53,236 nucleotides of DNA from contig CALXBY010000009.1 in assembly GCA_944386675.1 (NCBI GenBank), positions 1-53,236 on the forward strand, read 5' to 3'. Source of the DNA: an uncultured Clostridia bacterium. GTDB lineage: Bacteria > Bacillota > Clostridia > TANB77 > CAG-508. This document shows positions 17,601 to 25,831 of the stretch, one piece after another (the first letter of the stretch is position 1; every line of letters starts with the position of its first letter). Below the pieces are notes generated by a model. That model was not told where the DNA came from. It searched no databases and saw only the letters and a program-made list of their open reading frames with translations. The translations under genes were made by a program, and so were the position numbers.

Positions 17601-18262
17601 TTACCTTTTCTTGCAATCAATGCTTTAATCTTAATTCCTTGCTCTGAAAACATTTTTTCATGCTCTGTTTCTATATTTTTTTCAAATATTATTGGTTCTG
17701 CATGTAAATCATAAGTTTTCTTTAATACTTGAAAACCTGCTTCTTCTAAGTACAATAAACTAGAATTAAATAAATCATCATCATCTGTCTTAAAATAGAT
17801 TTCTCCATTTTCTTTAAGAAATTCTCTATATTTTTCTAGTTGTCTTGTATGGGTTAATCTCTTTTTTCTATGTTTTCCTTTTGGCCAAGGATTACAGAAA
17901 TTAATATAAATTCTTTCTATTTCATCTTGTTCTTCTAAAATTAATAAAATTCTTTCTATATCAAATCTTGTTAAAACAATATTTTTAGGTTCTATGCTTT
18001 TTTCTTTATATTCTGCTTCTACATTTCTTTTAGCTAGTCCTAACATAGCATCAATTAGGTCAATTGCTATATAATTAATATTTAAATTTTCTGATGCCAA
18101 TTGTGATATGAATTGTCCTTTACCACATCCTAGTTCTAAATGAATCGGATTGTTATTTCCAAAATAAGATTTCCATTTTCCCTTCATTTCTTCTGGATTG
18201 TCTATATAAAAAGGACTTGCTTCTAATTCTGGTCTTGCCCATTTTTTGTATCTGATTCTCAT
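17591..18262 (-). CDS. trmB: tRNA (guanine-N7-)-methyltransferase
   Basis: TrmB methylates G46 of tRNA using S-adenosylmethionine. Motif I is HLELGCGKGQFISQLA; the signature region reads INFCNPWPKGKHRKKRLTHT (most homologues have S-D-P-W-P-K; here C-N-P-W-P-K), followed by the C-terminal GEIYFKTDDDDLF. The N-terminus MRIRYKKWARPELEAS is typical. 223 residues. Downstream of the divergently read toxin locus terminator. Confidence 0.94.
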   Translation of the reverse strand: MRIRYKKWARPELEASPFYIDNPEEMKGKWKSYFGNNNPIHLELGCGKGQFISQLASENLNINYIAIDLIDAMLGLAKRNVEAEYKEKSIEPKNIVLTRFDIERILLILEEQDEIERIYINFCNPWPKGKHRKKRLTHTRQLEKYREFLKENGEIYFKTDDDDLFNSSLLYLEEAGFQVLKKTYDLHAEPIIFEKNIETEHEKMFSEQGIKIKALIARKGKKE

Positions 18263-18367
18263 TGTTACCGTTTCCTTTCTTCTTTTACAGCTATTTTATT
18301 GATGTTTCTATTATAGGCAATTCTAGATTGTCTGTCAATACTAGCTTTATCTTATTACACTTACATC

Positions 18368-18397
18368 AAAAAAGCAAAGCTCTTAACTTTGCTTTTT
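18368..18397. terminator. Terminator of the type III toxin gene
   Basis: AAAAAGCAAAG and CTTTGCTTTTT flank a 7-base loop. It lies 80 bases after the toxin stop on the minus strand and works in both directions by sequence. Confidence 0.75.
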
Positions 18398-18477
18398 CAT
18401 CTTGTCTTTTTCCTTACTTGACTTGCTATTACTTCTGGTGTTATTTGGTTAGAATTTGTCAACATTTAAATTTCTAT

Positions 18478-18963
18478 TTATAATAATTTCTCTAATATCC
18501 TATCAATATTAGGGAAAATAATGTTTTTCATTCCGTGATTGTATAAATTTAAAACTTTATTTGCTTTATATATTATCTCTCTTTGCAATTTGTTCGATAA
18601 CCTTATAGCTACTTTATTTTTTATATATTGACTTTCTACATAATTTTCAGTTATTGGAAACATATTTTGTATTAAAAATGCACTATGTATATTTGCAACA
18701 TTTCCAAAAACAATTGTATCTATGGAAGGCTTTTTCCCTAACTTTATTTGTTTTTGTAATTTGTTATTATAGATTTTTCGATATTTAGTTATTTTCGTAC
18801 TAACAGGAATAAACCATATAATATTATCATATTTTTCGCTTTTAAAACAATAATAACATGGTCTTTTATTTCCATTTTCTTTATTTCTCATTAATTCTAA
18901 ATCATCTACAATATCAAAAAATGAATCTTTTATAAAATAAAAATATCCTTCATATGTTTGCAT
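18478..18963 (-). CDS. cptN: Type III toxin (CptN/ToxN-like endoribonuclease)
   Basis: The product (161 residues) reads GYFYFIKDSFF, NKENGNKRPCYYCFKSEKYD, NIIWFIPVSTKITKYRKIYN, SIDTIVFGNVANIHSAFLIQ and NMFPITENYVESQYI. This order (KDxFF, RPxYYCFK, IPVS, Y-K-K-I, D-T-I-V-F-G, A-F-L-I-Q-x-M-x-P-I-T) is what I know from the CptIN/ToxIN group. These toxins are sequence-specific RNases held inactive by pseudoknotted repeat RNA. Upstream, on the same strand, are two 50-nt tandem repeats and a short terminator, the hallmark type III layout. The ATG at 18963 is eight bases after GGAG; the ATG at 18969 is only two. No catalytic residue can be fixed from sequence alone. Family assignment is strong from context, subfamily less so. 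Confidence 0.82.
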   Translation of the reverse strand: MQTYEGYFYFIKDSFFDIVDDLELMRNKENGNKRPCYYCFKSEKYDNIIWFIPVSTKITKYRKIYNNKLQKQIKLGKKPSIDTIVFGNVANIHSAFLIQNMFPITENYVESQYIKNKVAIRLSNKLQREIIYKANKVLNLYNHGMKNIIFPNIDRILEKLL

Positions 18964-18979
18964 ATTCATTGCTCCTTAT

Positions 18980-19015
18980 AAAAAATAATAGAGACCCACC
19001 TTTTTGGTAAGCCCC
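18980..19015 (-). terminator. Leaky terminator between antitoxin RNA and toxin
   Basis: On the minus strand GGGGCTTACC pairs with GGTGGGTCTC (AAAAA loop, several G-T pairs) and TATTATTTTTT follows. It lies between the repeats and the toxin ribosome site. In known type III systems such a terminator sets the antitoxin:toxin ratio. Confidence 0.75.
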
Positions 19016-19028
19016 TATAAAATTTATT

Positions 19029-19128
19029 CACTCTCTCACTTATAACTCGCCAAAGAGGTGGCGACAAACACATTTATTCACTCTCTCATTTATAACTCGC
19101 CAAAGAGGTGGCGACAAACACATTTATT
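19029..19128 (-). ncRNA. cptI: Type III antitoxin RNA: two 50-nt tandem repeats
   Basis: Units 19029-19078 and 19079-19128 are direct, back-to-back copies that differ at one base. In the transcript each contains TCGCC-ACCTCTTT-GGCGA (5-bp stem, 8-base loop) and, further on, GAGAGAGTG, whose AGAG can pair with CTCT in the loop: an H-type pseudoknot, as in ToxI-type RNAs. A half-copy start, AATAAAT, follows the second unit. Two repeats is the low end for the family (CptI RNAs tend to have about two longer repeats). It would neutralise the toxin encoded just downstream. Confidence 0.82.
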
Positions 19129-19150
19129 AAAAACAATGATGTTCTTAATT

Positions 19151-19189
19151 ATTATACTCATAATAACATAAAATATGTCATTATGTCAA
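19151..19189 (-). promoter_or_regulatory. Promoter of the type III toxin-antitoxin locus
   Basis: On the minus strand TTGACA (19184-19189), 18-base spacer, TATTAT (19160-19165). An alternative -10, TATAAT, lies at 19151-19156 with a TGACAT -35 18 bases before it. Either puts the start just before the first repeat. Confidence 0.65.
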
Positions 19190-19232
19190 TATCATTACTA
19201 TTTTTTCCTATCCTTTTTGAAACTTTTATTTT

Positions 19233-19457
19233 TTATTGGTTACTTTCTATACGATTATTCAAATTTTGTACTTCATTTTCATAAATCTCATTTATATAGT
19301 TTATATCATCACTGTAATCTTCCTGTATCTTTTCTATCTCATCATTTTGACTCGTCTTTTTGTTATTAATATTAAAAAATACTGCAAAAGCAATTATTAA
19401 AAATATAATCATTGCAATTAATACAAATAAAGTAATAGAACCGCTTTCCTTCTTCAA
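19233..19457 (-). CDS. Prepilin-like small membrane protein
   Basis: A basic leader KKESGS is followed by ITLFVLIAMIIFLIIAFAVF, a membrane helix, then a polar, coiled acidic tail (NDEIEKIQEDYSDDINYINE). The G-S-I-T-L pattern resembles a class III prepilin signal and is typical of small clostridial proteins. The TTG at 19457 follows AAAGGAG by seven bases and is the likely start; the ATG at 19475 overlaps that site and has none of its own. 74 residues. Function unknown. Confidence 0.55.
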   Translation of the reverse strand: MKKESGSITLFVLIAMIIFLIIAFAVFFNINNKKTSQNDEIEKIQEDYSDDINYINEIYENEVQNLNNRIESNQ

Positions 19458-19643
19458 TTTTTTTCTCCTTTTCATTTTATTTGCTAATATTATAACCTAT
19501 CACCATATATTTAGCAACATTGATTTTAGAAAAAATATAGTATATACTATTTAAAACTTAGTAGTATATTGTAACACATAAAGTACAAGAAAATAATAAA
19601 AATGTATTTATATCTAGAATAGTAAACTAAGAAGGAGAAACTT

Positions 19644-20532
19644 ATGAAACTTTCTTATAAAATAAAAAAAGAAGATAAAGAAAAATATGAAAATATACAT
19701 TCACTTTTAAGAAATGAACTATCTATCTCTAATCGATTGTTAATTAAGCTAATTGATGAAAATTGTATCACCTTAAATGGTTCTATTTGTGATACTAGAA
19801 ATTCTTTTGAAATTAATGATACATTAATTATTACTTTTAATTATTCTGAGGATAATACAAATGTTGTACCTACAAAAATGGATTTAAATATTGTTTATGA
19901 AGATGAATGGTTATTAATTGTAAATAAGCCTGCTGGTATCGCTATACATCCTTCTATTTTACATTACGCTGATTCTTTATCTAATGGTATTAAATTTTAT
20001 TTTAATTCTATTAATTTACCAAAAAAAATCAGACCTGTTAATCGATTAGATTTTAACACTTCTCGGATTAGTTATTTTTGCAAAATGTGCCTATATTCAA
20101 GAAGCGTTTAGCAAACAAATGGCTAAAAATCTTTTTAAAAAAGAATATCTTTGCATTGTAGAAGGAAAATTAGATGAAAAATCTGGCATTTTGGATTTTC
20201 CAATTGGCAGAAAACCTGGTAGTATTATTGAAAGATATGTAAGCACATCTGGTCAACCCTCTAAAACTATTTATGAAGTTGTCAAAGAATTTCAAGATTA
20301 TACACTTGTAAAATGCTTATTAGAAACTGGCAGAACACATCAAATTCGTGTTCATTTTAGCCATATTGGTCATCCTTTATTAGGAGATACTTTGTATGGA
20401 AAGCCTTCTAATCTTATTTCCAGACAAGCTTTGCATAGTTACCAAATTTCTTTCGTTCATCCAATAACAAAAAAAGAACAATTTTTTACTTGTCCTTTAC
20501 CAAATGATATGAAAAATATAATAAAAGAGTAA
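19644..20532 (+). pseudogene. RluD-type pseudouridine synthase, frameshifted
   Basis: The first frame (from ATG with AAGGAG upstream) covers an S4-like N-terminus (SISNRLLIKLIDENCITLNG), the core LLIVNKPAGIAIHPS and the catalytic segment RPVNRLDFNTS. One extra base near 20062-20064 (TCTCGGA where TCTGGA is expected) ends it at 20111. The next frame continues GLVIFAKCAYIQEAFSKQ, then KEYLCIVEGKL, GRTHQIRVHFSHIGHPLLGD and a normal end. The catalytic Asp of RLD is present. A single lesion in an otherwise intact ~296-residue gene could be a real mutation, a sequencing error or a programmed shift. The stop overlaps the 3' end of rnpB. Confidence 0.8.
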
Positions 20533-20878
20533 ATCTGTAAGCCGGGTTCTGTCGTTTAAAATAGTCATTTATCTAGGATATATATCACTATATACCTCAA
20601 GCCACGCAGGTCGAGAAGGCGCCAGAGCTGGCTTAATCTTCTCTATAAGGTGTTGCTCCTGATGGGGTTTACACTGACGCAATATGTCACCATATTGCCG
20701 GTTGAGCTCTTACCTCACCTTTTCACCCTTACCAAATATTTTTGGCGGTTATTTTCTGTTGCACTTTCCTTAGGGTTGCCCCCACTAGACGTTATCTAGC
20801 ATCATTGCTCTTGTGGAGCCCGGACTTTCCTCTCGTAATTCCTTTCGGAGATTTACCAGCGACTATTCAATTTACTCT
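20527..20878 (-). ncRNA. rnpB: RNase P RNA
   Basis: The minus strand carries the universal blocks GAGGAAAGTCCGGGCTCC near the 5' end, GTAAACCCCA and AGAACCCGGCTTACAG near the 3' end. The 5' GAGTAAAT and 3' ATTTACTC ends pair to form helix P1. About 350 nt. It is the catalytic RNA that matures tRNA 5' ends. Its 3' six bases overlap the stop codon of the convergent rluD-like gene. Confidence 0.95.
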
Positions 20879-20891
20879 GTTATTTATTATA

Positions 20892-21845
20892 TCACATATT
20901 ATTAATTTCTTCTAGTAAATTTTTATATTTTATTAAGAATACAGAATCATTTTCGATATCCGCGGCGTTCTTTAGCTCATTTAATAAGACATATCCTTTA
21001 TTAACACTTGCTTGTTTACTAGCATCTACCCCAGTGTTAGTTAATAAAGAAGAATATATATTTATTGCATCTGTCAAATTTTTCTTTATTGTTTCCCAAT
21101 CCTTATTATCCAAAATAGAATATGCTTTGAAAACATTTAATTTTGTTTCTACAACTGTTTTATATAAAGTATCATCTACAACATTTTGTGTGAATTTTGA
21201 TATATATTCATATACTTTTACTAAATTTTCTAATGACAATTGTTTATTTTCTTCTTGAAAACTAGCAGTCAAATTATCAATTTCTTTATTAAAATTTAAT
21301 ATATCTTCTTGAGCAACATTTAGACTATATAAATCTAAGGTTATTGTTGATATTGATGTATAAATTAGTTCTAATTCATTTTTGCATAAGTTCCAATCAA
21401 TTGTATTTCTATCACTTGTTAATATTCCTGACGCTTTCATTTCATAATTTTCCCCTTGGTTTTGTTTTTGTGTGCCACTGTCTGCGCCTTGCGTTGTAGC
21501 GGAACTATTAGAAGTAGAATCCGAATTAGAACTAGAATCTGCTCCTGAGCCAGAACTACCACTGCTGTTTCCATTGCCTCCTGAAGAACTTGCTCCTTCA
21601 CCTGAACTTTGTTTTGAACTAGACTCTTCTGTTTTCGTCGTATAAATTTTGTAATTTCTAGTTTCAATATTATTCATATGATTAAATAATTCTACAAGTT
21701 TAGAATCTAAATATTTGATTTCAGATATTGCTTTTTCTTTTCCATCTTCTTCATTATTTTGTGTTGCACTTGTATATACAGTTAAAGCTAATATCACTAA
21801 TACAATAAATAAGATAATGTATGAAATAATTTTAAATTTTTTCAA
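20892..21845 (-). CDS. Membrane-anchored serine-rich hypothetical protein
   Basis: An N-terminal membrane helix (about 5-26) is followed by a helical segment, a low-complexity Ser/Gly linker (about residues 75-125, SSKQSSGEGASSSGGNGNSS) and a ~190-residue helical domain ending NKGYVLLNELKNAADIENDS. It is probably exported and anchored. Start: TTG six bases after GGAGGGA. I do not recognise a family. The gene starts right after rnpB. Confidence 0.6.
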   Translation of the reverse strand: MKKFKIISYIILFIVLVILALTVYTSATQNNEEDGKEKAISEIKYLDSKLVELFNHMNNIETRNYKIYTTKTEESSSKQSSGEGASSSGGNGNSSGSSGSGADSSSNSDSTSNSSATTQGADSGTQKQNQGENYEMKASGILTSDRNTIDWNLCKNELELIYTSISTITLDLYSLNVAQEDILNFNKEIDNLTASFQEENKQLSLENLVKVYEYISKFTQNVVDDTLYKTVVETKLNVFKAYSILDNKDWETIKKNLTDAINIYSSLLTNTGVDASKQASVNKGYVLLNELKNAADIENDSVFLIKYKNLLEEINNM

Positions 21846-21964
21846 AAAAATCCCTCCATCATGTTTTTTATTAGTATTTACATTTTTTTACTACTTTATT
21901 CTAGGTATAAAAACGAAATATTTTTTTATACTAAATATAATAAACAATTTTTATGGAGTAAATC

Positions 21965-22246
21965 ATGTATGTAACTGTTAATCTATATAGTGAAAAACAA
22001 GGTGAATTAAATAAGTTTTTAAGTAAGTTTTATAATACAAATCTCGAAATATATGAAGACTTGAATTGGGAAAAAAAATATGACAATCCGATTGAATTAG
22101 CGGAAATTATAGGTGTTTTTATAGATAATATTGAGGATTTTTCTATGTATATGTGGATTTGTCTTGATAAAAATTTATATATTCATGTTAATGAAAAAAA
22201 TGGTAATGAGCTTATAAAATATTTATATGAAAGATTTCCCTATTAA
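21965..22246 (+). CDS. Hypothetical protein, 93 residues
   Basis: ATG follows GGAG by seven bases. The product reads YVTVNLYSEKQGELNKFLSK, ELAEIIGVFIDNIEDFSMYM and ends NELIKYLYERFPY. It is conserved-looking, acidic and without membrane helices. I cannot name it. It lies directly before the 208-bp MITE-like element. Confidence 0.55.
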   Translation: MYVTVNLYSEKQGELNKFLSKFYNTNLEIYEDLNWEKKYDNPIELAEIIGVFIDNIEDFSMYMWICLDKNLYIHVNEKNGNELIKYLYERFPY

Positions 22247-22283
22247 AAAGTTATTAGCTATAGTTTACTATCTTTTTTATAGT

Positions 22284-22491
22284 AAATCCAAGCTAATGTG
22301 CTATCCTATATTAAAAGATTTTTCGGTTCAATACAAAAATATAAGAATTTCTAAACTCATTTTATGGCACCCTTTCAAAGATTTTCTTCGAAAACTTCGA
22401 ACATTTTCCATAAAATGATTAAAGAAATTCTAAATTTTTTTCATTCACATTCAAAATCTTTTAATATAGGATAGCACATTAGCTTGGATTT
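22284..22491. mobile_element. MITE-like foldback element with 39-bp perfect inverted ends
   Basis: AAATCCAAGCTAATGTGCTA plus the next 19 bases (22284-22322) recurs perfectly inverted at 22453-22491. Inner arms also pair (GAATTTCT...CATTTTATGG against CCATAAAATG...GAAATTC), so the 208 bp can fold into one hairpin. No coding frame of substance is present. Target duplications are not clear. It separates the 93-residue gene from dtd. Confidence 0.85.
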
Positions 22492-22510
22492 CAAAAACTA
22501 TGTAAATATT

Positions 22511-22948
22511 CTATTTTTCAATAATGATAGTGACTGGTCCATCATTTAATAGACTTACTTTCATATCAGCTCCAAATATTCCCTTTTCGACCTTTATATC
22601 ATTTTTTGCACATTCTTCGCAAAAATATTCATACAATTCATTTGCTTTGTCTGGTTTTGCAGCTTCTATAAAAGATGGTCTATTTCCTTCAGAACAGTTC
22701 GCATATAATGTAAATTGTGAAACAATTAATAATTCTCCACCCACATCTTTTAAAGCCAAATTCATTTTATCATTTTCATCTGTAAAAACTCTTAACTTAC
22801 ATAGTTTTTTTACTAAATAATCTGCATTTTCTTTTGTATCTGTATGTGTAACGCCTAGTAAAACTAAAAAACCTTTCCCTATTTTTCCTACACTTTTTCC
22901 TTCTACTTTTACTTCCGCCTCTTTTACTCTTTGTACTACAATTTTCAT
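22511..22948 (-). CDS. dtd: D-aminoacyl-tRNA deacylase
   Basis: Dtd recycles D-amino acids mischarged on tRNA. Hallmarks: [18 protein letters not shown] at the start, [11 protein letters not shown] (SQFTL motif) near 77 and the C-terminal [11 protein letters not shown] (GP-cis-Pro motif). 145 residues, normal. Confidence 0.96.
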   Translation of the reverse strand: MKIVVQRVKEAEVKVEGKSVGKIGKGFLVLLGVTHTDTKENADYLVKKLCKLRVFTDENDKMNLALKDVGGELLIVSQFTLYANCSEGNRPSFIEAAKPDKANELYEYFCEECAKNDIKVEKGIFGADMKVSLLNDGPVTIIIEK

Positions 22949-22975
22949 TTTATCACCTACTCCTAAATTTGTTAA

Positions 22976-23007
22976 AGTTCAGAATAAATATACTTTTATT
23001 CTGAACT
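22976..23007 (-). terminator. Terminator of the zinc-ribbon gene
   Basis: AGTTCAGAATAAA and TTTATTCTGAACT flank a 5-base loop, directly after the 23013 stop on the minus strand. The T run is weak. Confidence 0.5.
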
Positions 23008-23012
23008 TACCA

Positions 23013-23489
23013 TTAAATTCCTATATTTTTCATTTTCTCTTCACTTATATTTTCAGCATCTGGATTAATTTCTACTTCTGTTGTTTTTTCTAAATTTGAT
23101 TGTGCTTCAGTAGTTTCTTCCTTTTCTTCTTGTTTAGAACCACATTCTGGACAGAATTTCATATTTTTGTCAATTTCTTTATAGCAATTTGGACATTGTT
23201 TTTTGTCTTTTAATTCTAAGCATTGTTGTAATAAATCTTCTATTTCTTTGCTCATTTCATCGACTTTTTTACATTGTTCTGCTAAATCTTTTTCTATTGA
23301 AATTTCTTCTTTTTGGATATGTTTTTCATATACAATTTTTCCCATTTCTTCATATAGGTCTTCTATCTTAGATTTTAATTCACTCATTTTAAATCTTAAT
23401 TTCGTTTCTTTCGCAATTTTTCCTGTTTTATCTGCTGTAACTTTATATGCTTCTGTTGCTTTTTTTCCTAATCTATCAAAAAAATCCAT
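23013..23489 (-). CDS. Zinc-ribbon and coiled-coil protein
   Basis: The product has a long coiled region (about 30-95, FKMSELKSKIEDLYEEMGKI) and a zinc ribbon (CPNCYKEIDKNMKFCPECGS, two CxxC pairs), then an acidic tail. No membrane helix. Such proteins are common in clostridia and unassigned. It sits between gpsA and dtd on the same strand. Confidence 0.68.
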   Translation of the reverse strand: MDFFDRLGKKATEAYKVTADKTGKIAKETKLRFKMSELKSKIEDLYEEMGKIVYEKHIQKEEISIEKDLAEQCKKVDEMSKEIEDLLQQCLELKDKKQCPNCYKEIDKNMKFCPECGSKQEEKEETTEAQSNLEKTTEVEINPDAENISEEKMKNIGI

Positions 23490-23546
23490 TTACAACATTC
23501 CTTTCACATTTTCTATTACATCTTATTATTTCCCTATATTACTATA

Positions 23547-24530
23547 TTATTCACTTTTTTTAGCTCTTGTCATTAAATTGTTAACTGCTTCTTTTGGGTC
23601 TAATTTTTCATAAATTACTTGATACACCGCTTCTACAATTGGCATATATACATTATGTTTTTTTCCTAATTCATAAGCTACTTCAATATTATCTATACTT
23701 TCAATAACCATTCCAACTTCTTTTTTTGCTTCTTCTAATGATTTTCCTTGTCCTATCAATTTTCCTGCTTTTCTATTTCTACTATGTTCACTTAGACATG
23801 TAACAATCAAATCACCTAATCCACTTAGTCCATAGAAGGTATCTTTTTCTCCTCCTAACGCAACACCTAGTCTTGTTAATTCTCCTAAACCTCTTGTAAT
23901 TAATGCAGCAAATGTATTATCTCCCAATCCAATTCCACTTGCTACTCCTGCACAAAATGCGATAATATTTTTTAACGCTCCTCCAAGTTCTACCCCTTTT
24001 ACATCACTTGATGTATAGATTCTCATTTCTGGACACATAAAAGTATCTTGAATTAAATTTAGAATTTCTTGATGTTTAGATGCAATAACTAGTACTGTAG
24101 GAATTGCTATAGAAACTTCTTCTGCATGACTAGGTCCTGACAATACACCTAATTTAACTTCTGGCAATTCTTCTTCTATAACCTCATCTAATGTTTTTAA
24201 AGAATCTTTTTCAAATCCTTTTGAACATATAATTACTGGTTTTTGTCCTACATATTGTTTGTATTGCTTAAATGTATCTCTTGTAAATTTTGATGGTGTT
24301 ACATGTAAAATAAACTCTGCATCTTCTATAACTTCTTCAAAACTTGTAGAACATTCTATATTTTCTGGTAATTCTACATTAGGTAAAAATTTACATTTCT
24401 TTTCATTATTAATCAAATCTTTTTCTTCTTCTGAAAAAGACCATATTTTTATATGATTTCCACATCTTGCAAGATGAGTAGCTAAGGCTACTCCCCAACT
24501 GCCACTTCCTATGATTGCTATATTTTTCAC
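23547..24530 (-). CDS. gpsA: Glycerol-3-phosphate dehydrogenase (NAD(P)+)
   Basis: GpsA makes sn-glycerol-3-phosphate for phospholipids. The Rossmann opening is NIAIIGSGSWGVALATHLAR; the active region has SGPSHAEEVSIAIPT, ALKNIIAFCAGVASGIGLGD and the GLGDLIVTCLSEHSRNRKAG signature. 327 residues. The start is GTG, ten bases after GGAAGGA. Upstream in the same run are the plsY acyltransferase and der. Confidence 0.95.
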   Translation of the reverse strand: MKNIAIIGSGSWGVALATHLARCGNHIKIWSFSEEEKDLINNEKKCKFLPNVELPENIECSTSFEEVIEDAEFILHVTPSKFTRDTFKQYKQYVGQKPVIICSKGFEKDSLKTLDEVIEEELPEVKLGVLSGPSHAEEVSIAIPTVLVIASKHQEILNLIQDTFMCPEMRIYTSSDVKGVELGGALKNIIAFCAGVASGIGLGDNTFAALITRGLGELTRLGVALGGEKDTFYGLSGLGDLIVTCLSEHSRNRKAGKLIGQGKSLEEAKKEVGMVIESIDNIEVAYELGKKHNVYMPIVEAVYQVIYEKLDPKEAVNNLMTRAKKSE

Positions 24531-24551
24531 TTTTATTCATTCCTTCCTTTG

Positions 24552-25145
24552 TTAGTTATCTGTTTTTGTTTTAGATATAATTCCAATAATAATTAATAAA
24601 ATTAAAATAACAATTAACAATACTGTTCCAAAACTAAATATTGTTTTATCTGGTTGTTTTATTTCATTTTCATCATAATTATATTCTATTTTGCATACAT
24701 TATTTTCTATTTTAAAATTATCTATATGCATAATATAATCTTTTTCATCATTCTTAGCCCTAAGTTTCATATCCAATGCTGGATAATCTGCTAAGATGTC
24801 AAATGTGTATACATCTTGACTATTTGGTTCTAATAATATTTGCACATATTCTATTCCTGCCTCACTATATACATCATCTTGTACTTTGCTTTTATCTACA
24901 TCTATTAATGGTATGTCATTTTGTTTTAATGTATCTGCACCACTATATTCAATTTCTAATCCTGCCTCACTTATTGCATATTCAATATAATCTTGAGGCA
25001 ATAATATGTATAATTCAAAATCTTTTTGTTCCTCATTTTTAGTTACTGTTAGCTCTATTCTATTGGTACTATTTGCTTTACATGTAGTTGATAGAATTGC
25101 TAATAAGAATACTGCTATTAAAAGTATATTTAAAAACTTTTTCAT
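24552..25145 (-). CDS. Secreted protein with C-terminal membrane anchor
   Basis: A cleavable-looking signal peptide (KKFLNILLIAVFLLAILSTT) is followed by an extracytoplasmic domain (residues ~30-165, EYVQILLEPNSQDVYTFDIL) and a single C-terminal membrane helix (about 170-190). No family recognised. It lies between plsY and gpsA on one strand, with good ribosome sites, so it is probably co-transcribed with phospholipid genes; a functional link is inference. Confidence 0.6.
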   Translation of the reverse strand: MKKFLNILLIAVFLLAILSTTCKANSTNRIELTVTKNEEQKDFELYILLPQDYIEYAISEAGLEIEYSGADTLKQNDIPLIDVDKSKVQDDVYSEAGIEYVQILLEPNSQDVYTFDILADYPALDMKLRAKNDEKDYIMHIDNFKIENNVCKIEYNYDENEIKQPDKTIFSFGTVLLIVILILLIIIGIISKTKTDN

Positions 25146-25185
25146 TTGTTTCTCTCCTTTTTAATAATTTTTATTCTTATATTTT

Positions 25186-25815
25186 TTACTTCTTAAAACT
25201 AATTTTATTCTCTGTTCCACTTAAGATTCTTTTTATATTGCTTCTATGATTAAATAGAACAATAATTGCTAATATAACGCTATAAATAAAATATCCACTA
25301 CCTTGTGAAACAATATAATTATCTGTAATAAATAATGTTAATACTGGAAATAAAACTGCTGCTGCACATGATCCTAATGATACCATTCTTGTTAATGCAA
25401 TTAATACTATACCAAATACCAAACAAATCAATCCAATTTGCCAGTTACTCATAATTAAAATTCCAAGTGATGTTGCTACACCTTTTCCTCCTTTAAATCC
25501 AAAGAATATTGGAAAAGTATGTCCTATAACAACTGCTATTCCTGCTATTTGAACAAGTAGAGATTGATTTTCTACCTTAAATGCCCATCCTATGAACATA
25601 GCAATTAATATTGATACAACACCTTTTAATACGTCACATAATAATGTTAATGCTGCTGCTTTTTTTCCAACTGAACGAAGCATATTGGTTGTTCCTGCAT
25701 TTCCACTTCCCTTTTCTCTTACATCAAATCCAGCCATTTTTTTACTTAATATAACTGAAAAATTTACACTTCCTATTAAATATGCAATAATTGCTGTAAT
25801 TACATTTAATACCAT
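25186..25815 (-). CDS. plsY: Acyl-phosphate glycerol-3-phosphate acyltransferase
   Basis: PlsY acylates glycerol-3-phosphate at position 1 from acyl-phosphate. The motifs are GSGNAGTTNMLRSVGKK and GHTFPIFFGFKGGKGVATSL, in a 209-residue polytopic membrane protein. ATG at 25815 follows AAAGGAGG; an upstream in-frame ATG at 25848 overlaps der and is rejected. gpsA, which makes its substrate, is two genes on. Confidence 0.96.
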   Translation of the reverse strand: MVLNVITAIIAYLIGSVNFSVILSKKMAGFDVREKGSGNAGTTNMLRSVGKKAAALTLLCDVLKGVVSILIAMFIGWAFKVENQSLLVQIAGIAVVIGHTFPIFFGFKGGKGVATSLGILIMSNWQIGLICLVFGIVLIALTRMVSLGSCAAAVLFPVLTLFITDNYIVSQGSGYFIYSVILAIIVLFNHRSNIKRILSGTENKISFKK

Positions 25816-25831
25816 GTTTTCCTCCTTTATT

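Noticed and set aside
19029..19128. CRISPR array
   Set aside because: The two 50-nt units are back-to-back with no spacers and contain internal structure; the type III antitoxin fits better.
20062..20064. Programmed frameshift in the rluD-like gene
   Set aside because: No slippery run or stimulator is evident; a mutation or assembly error is simpler, though not excluded.
22227..22418. 63-residue reading frame in the MITE-like element
   Set aside because: It lies across a perfect inverted end and has no ribosome site.
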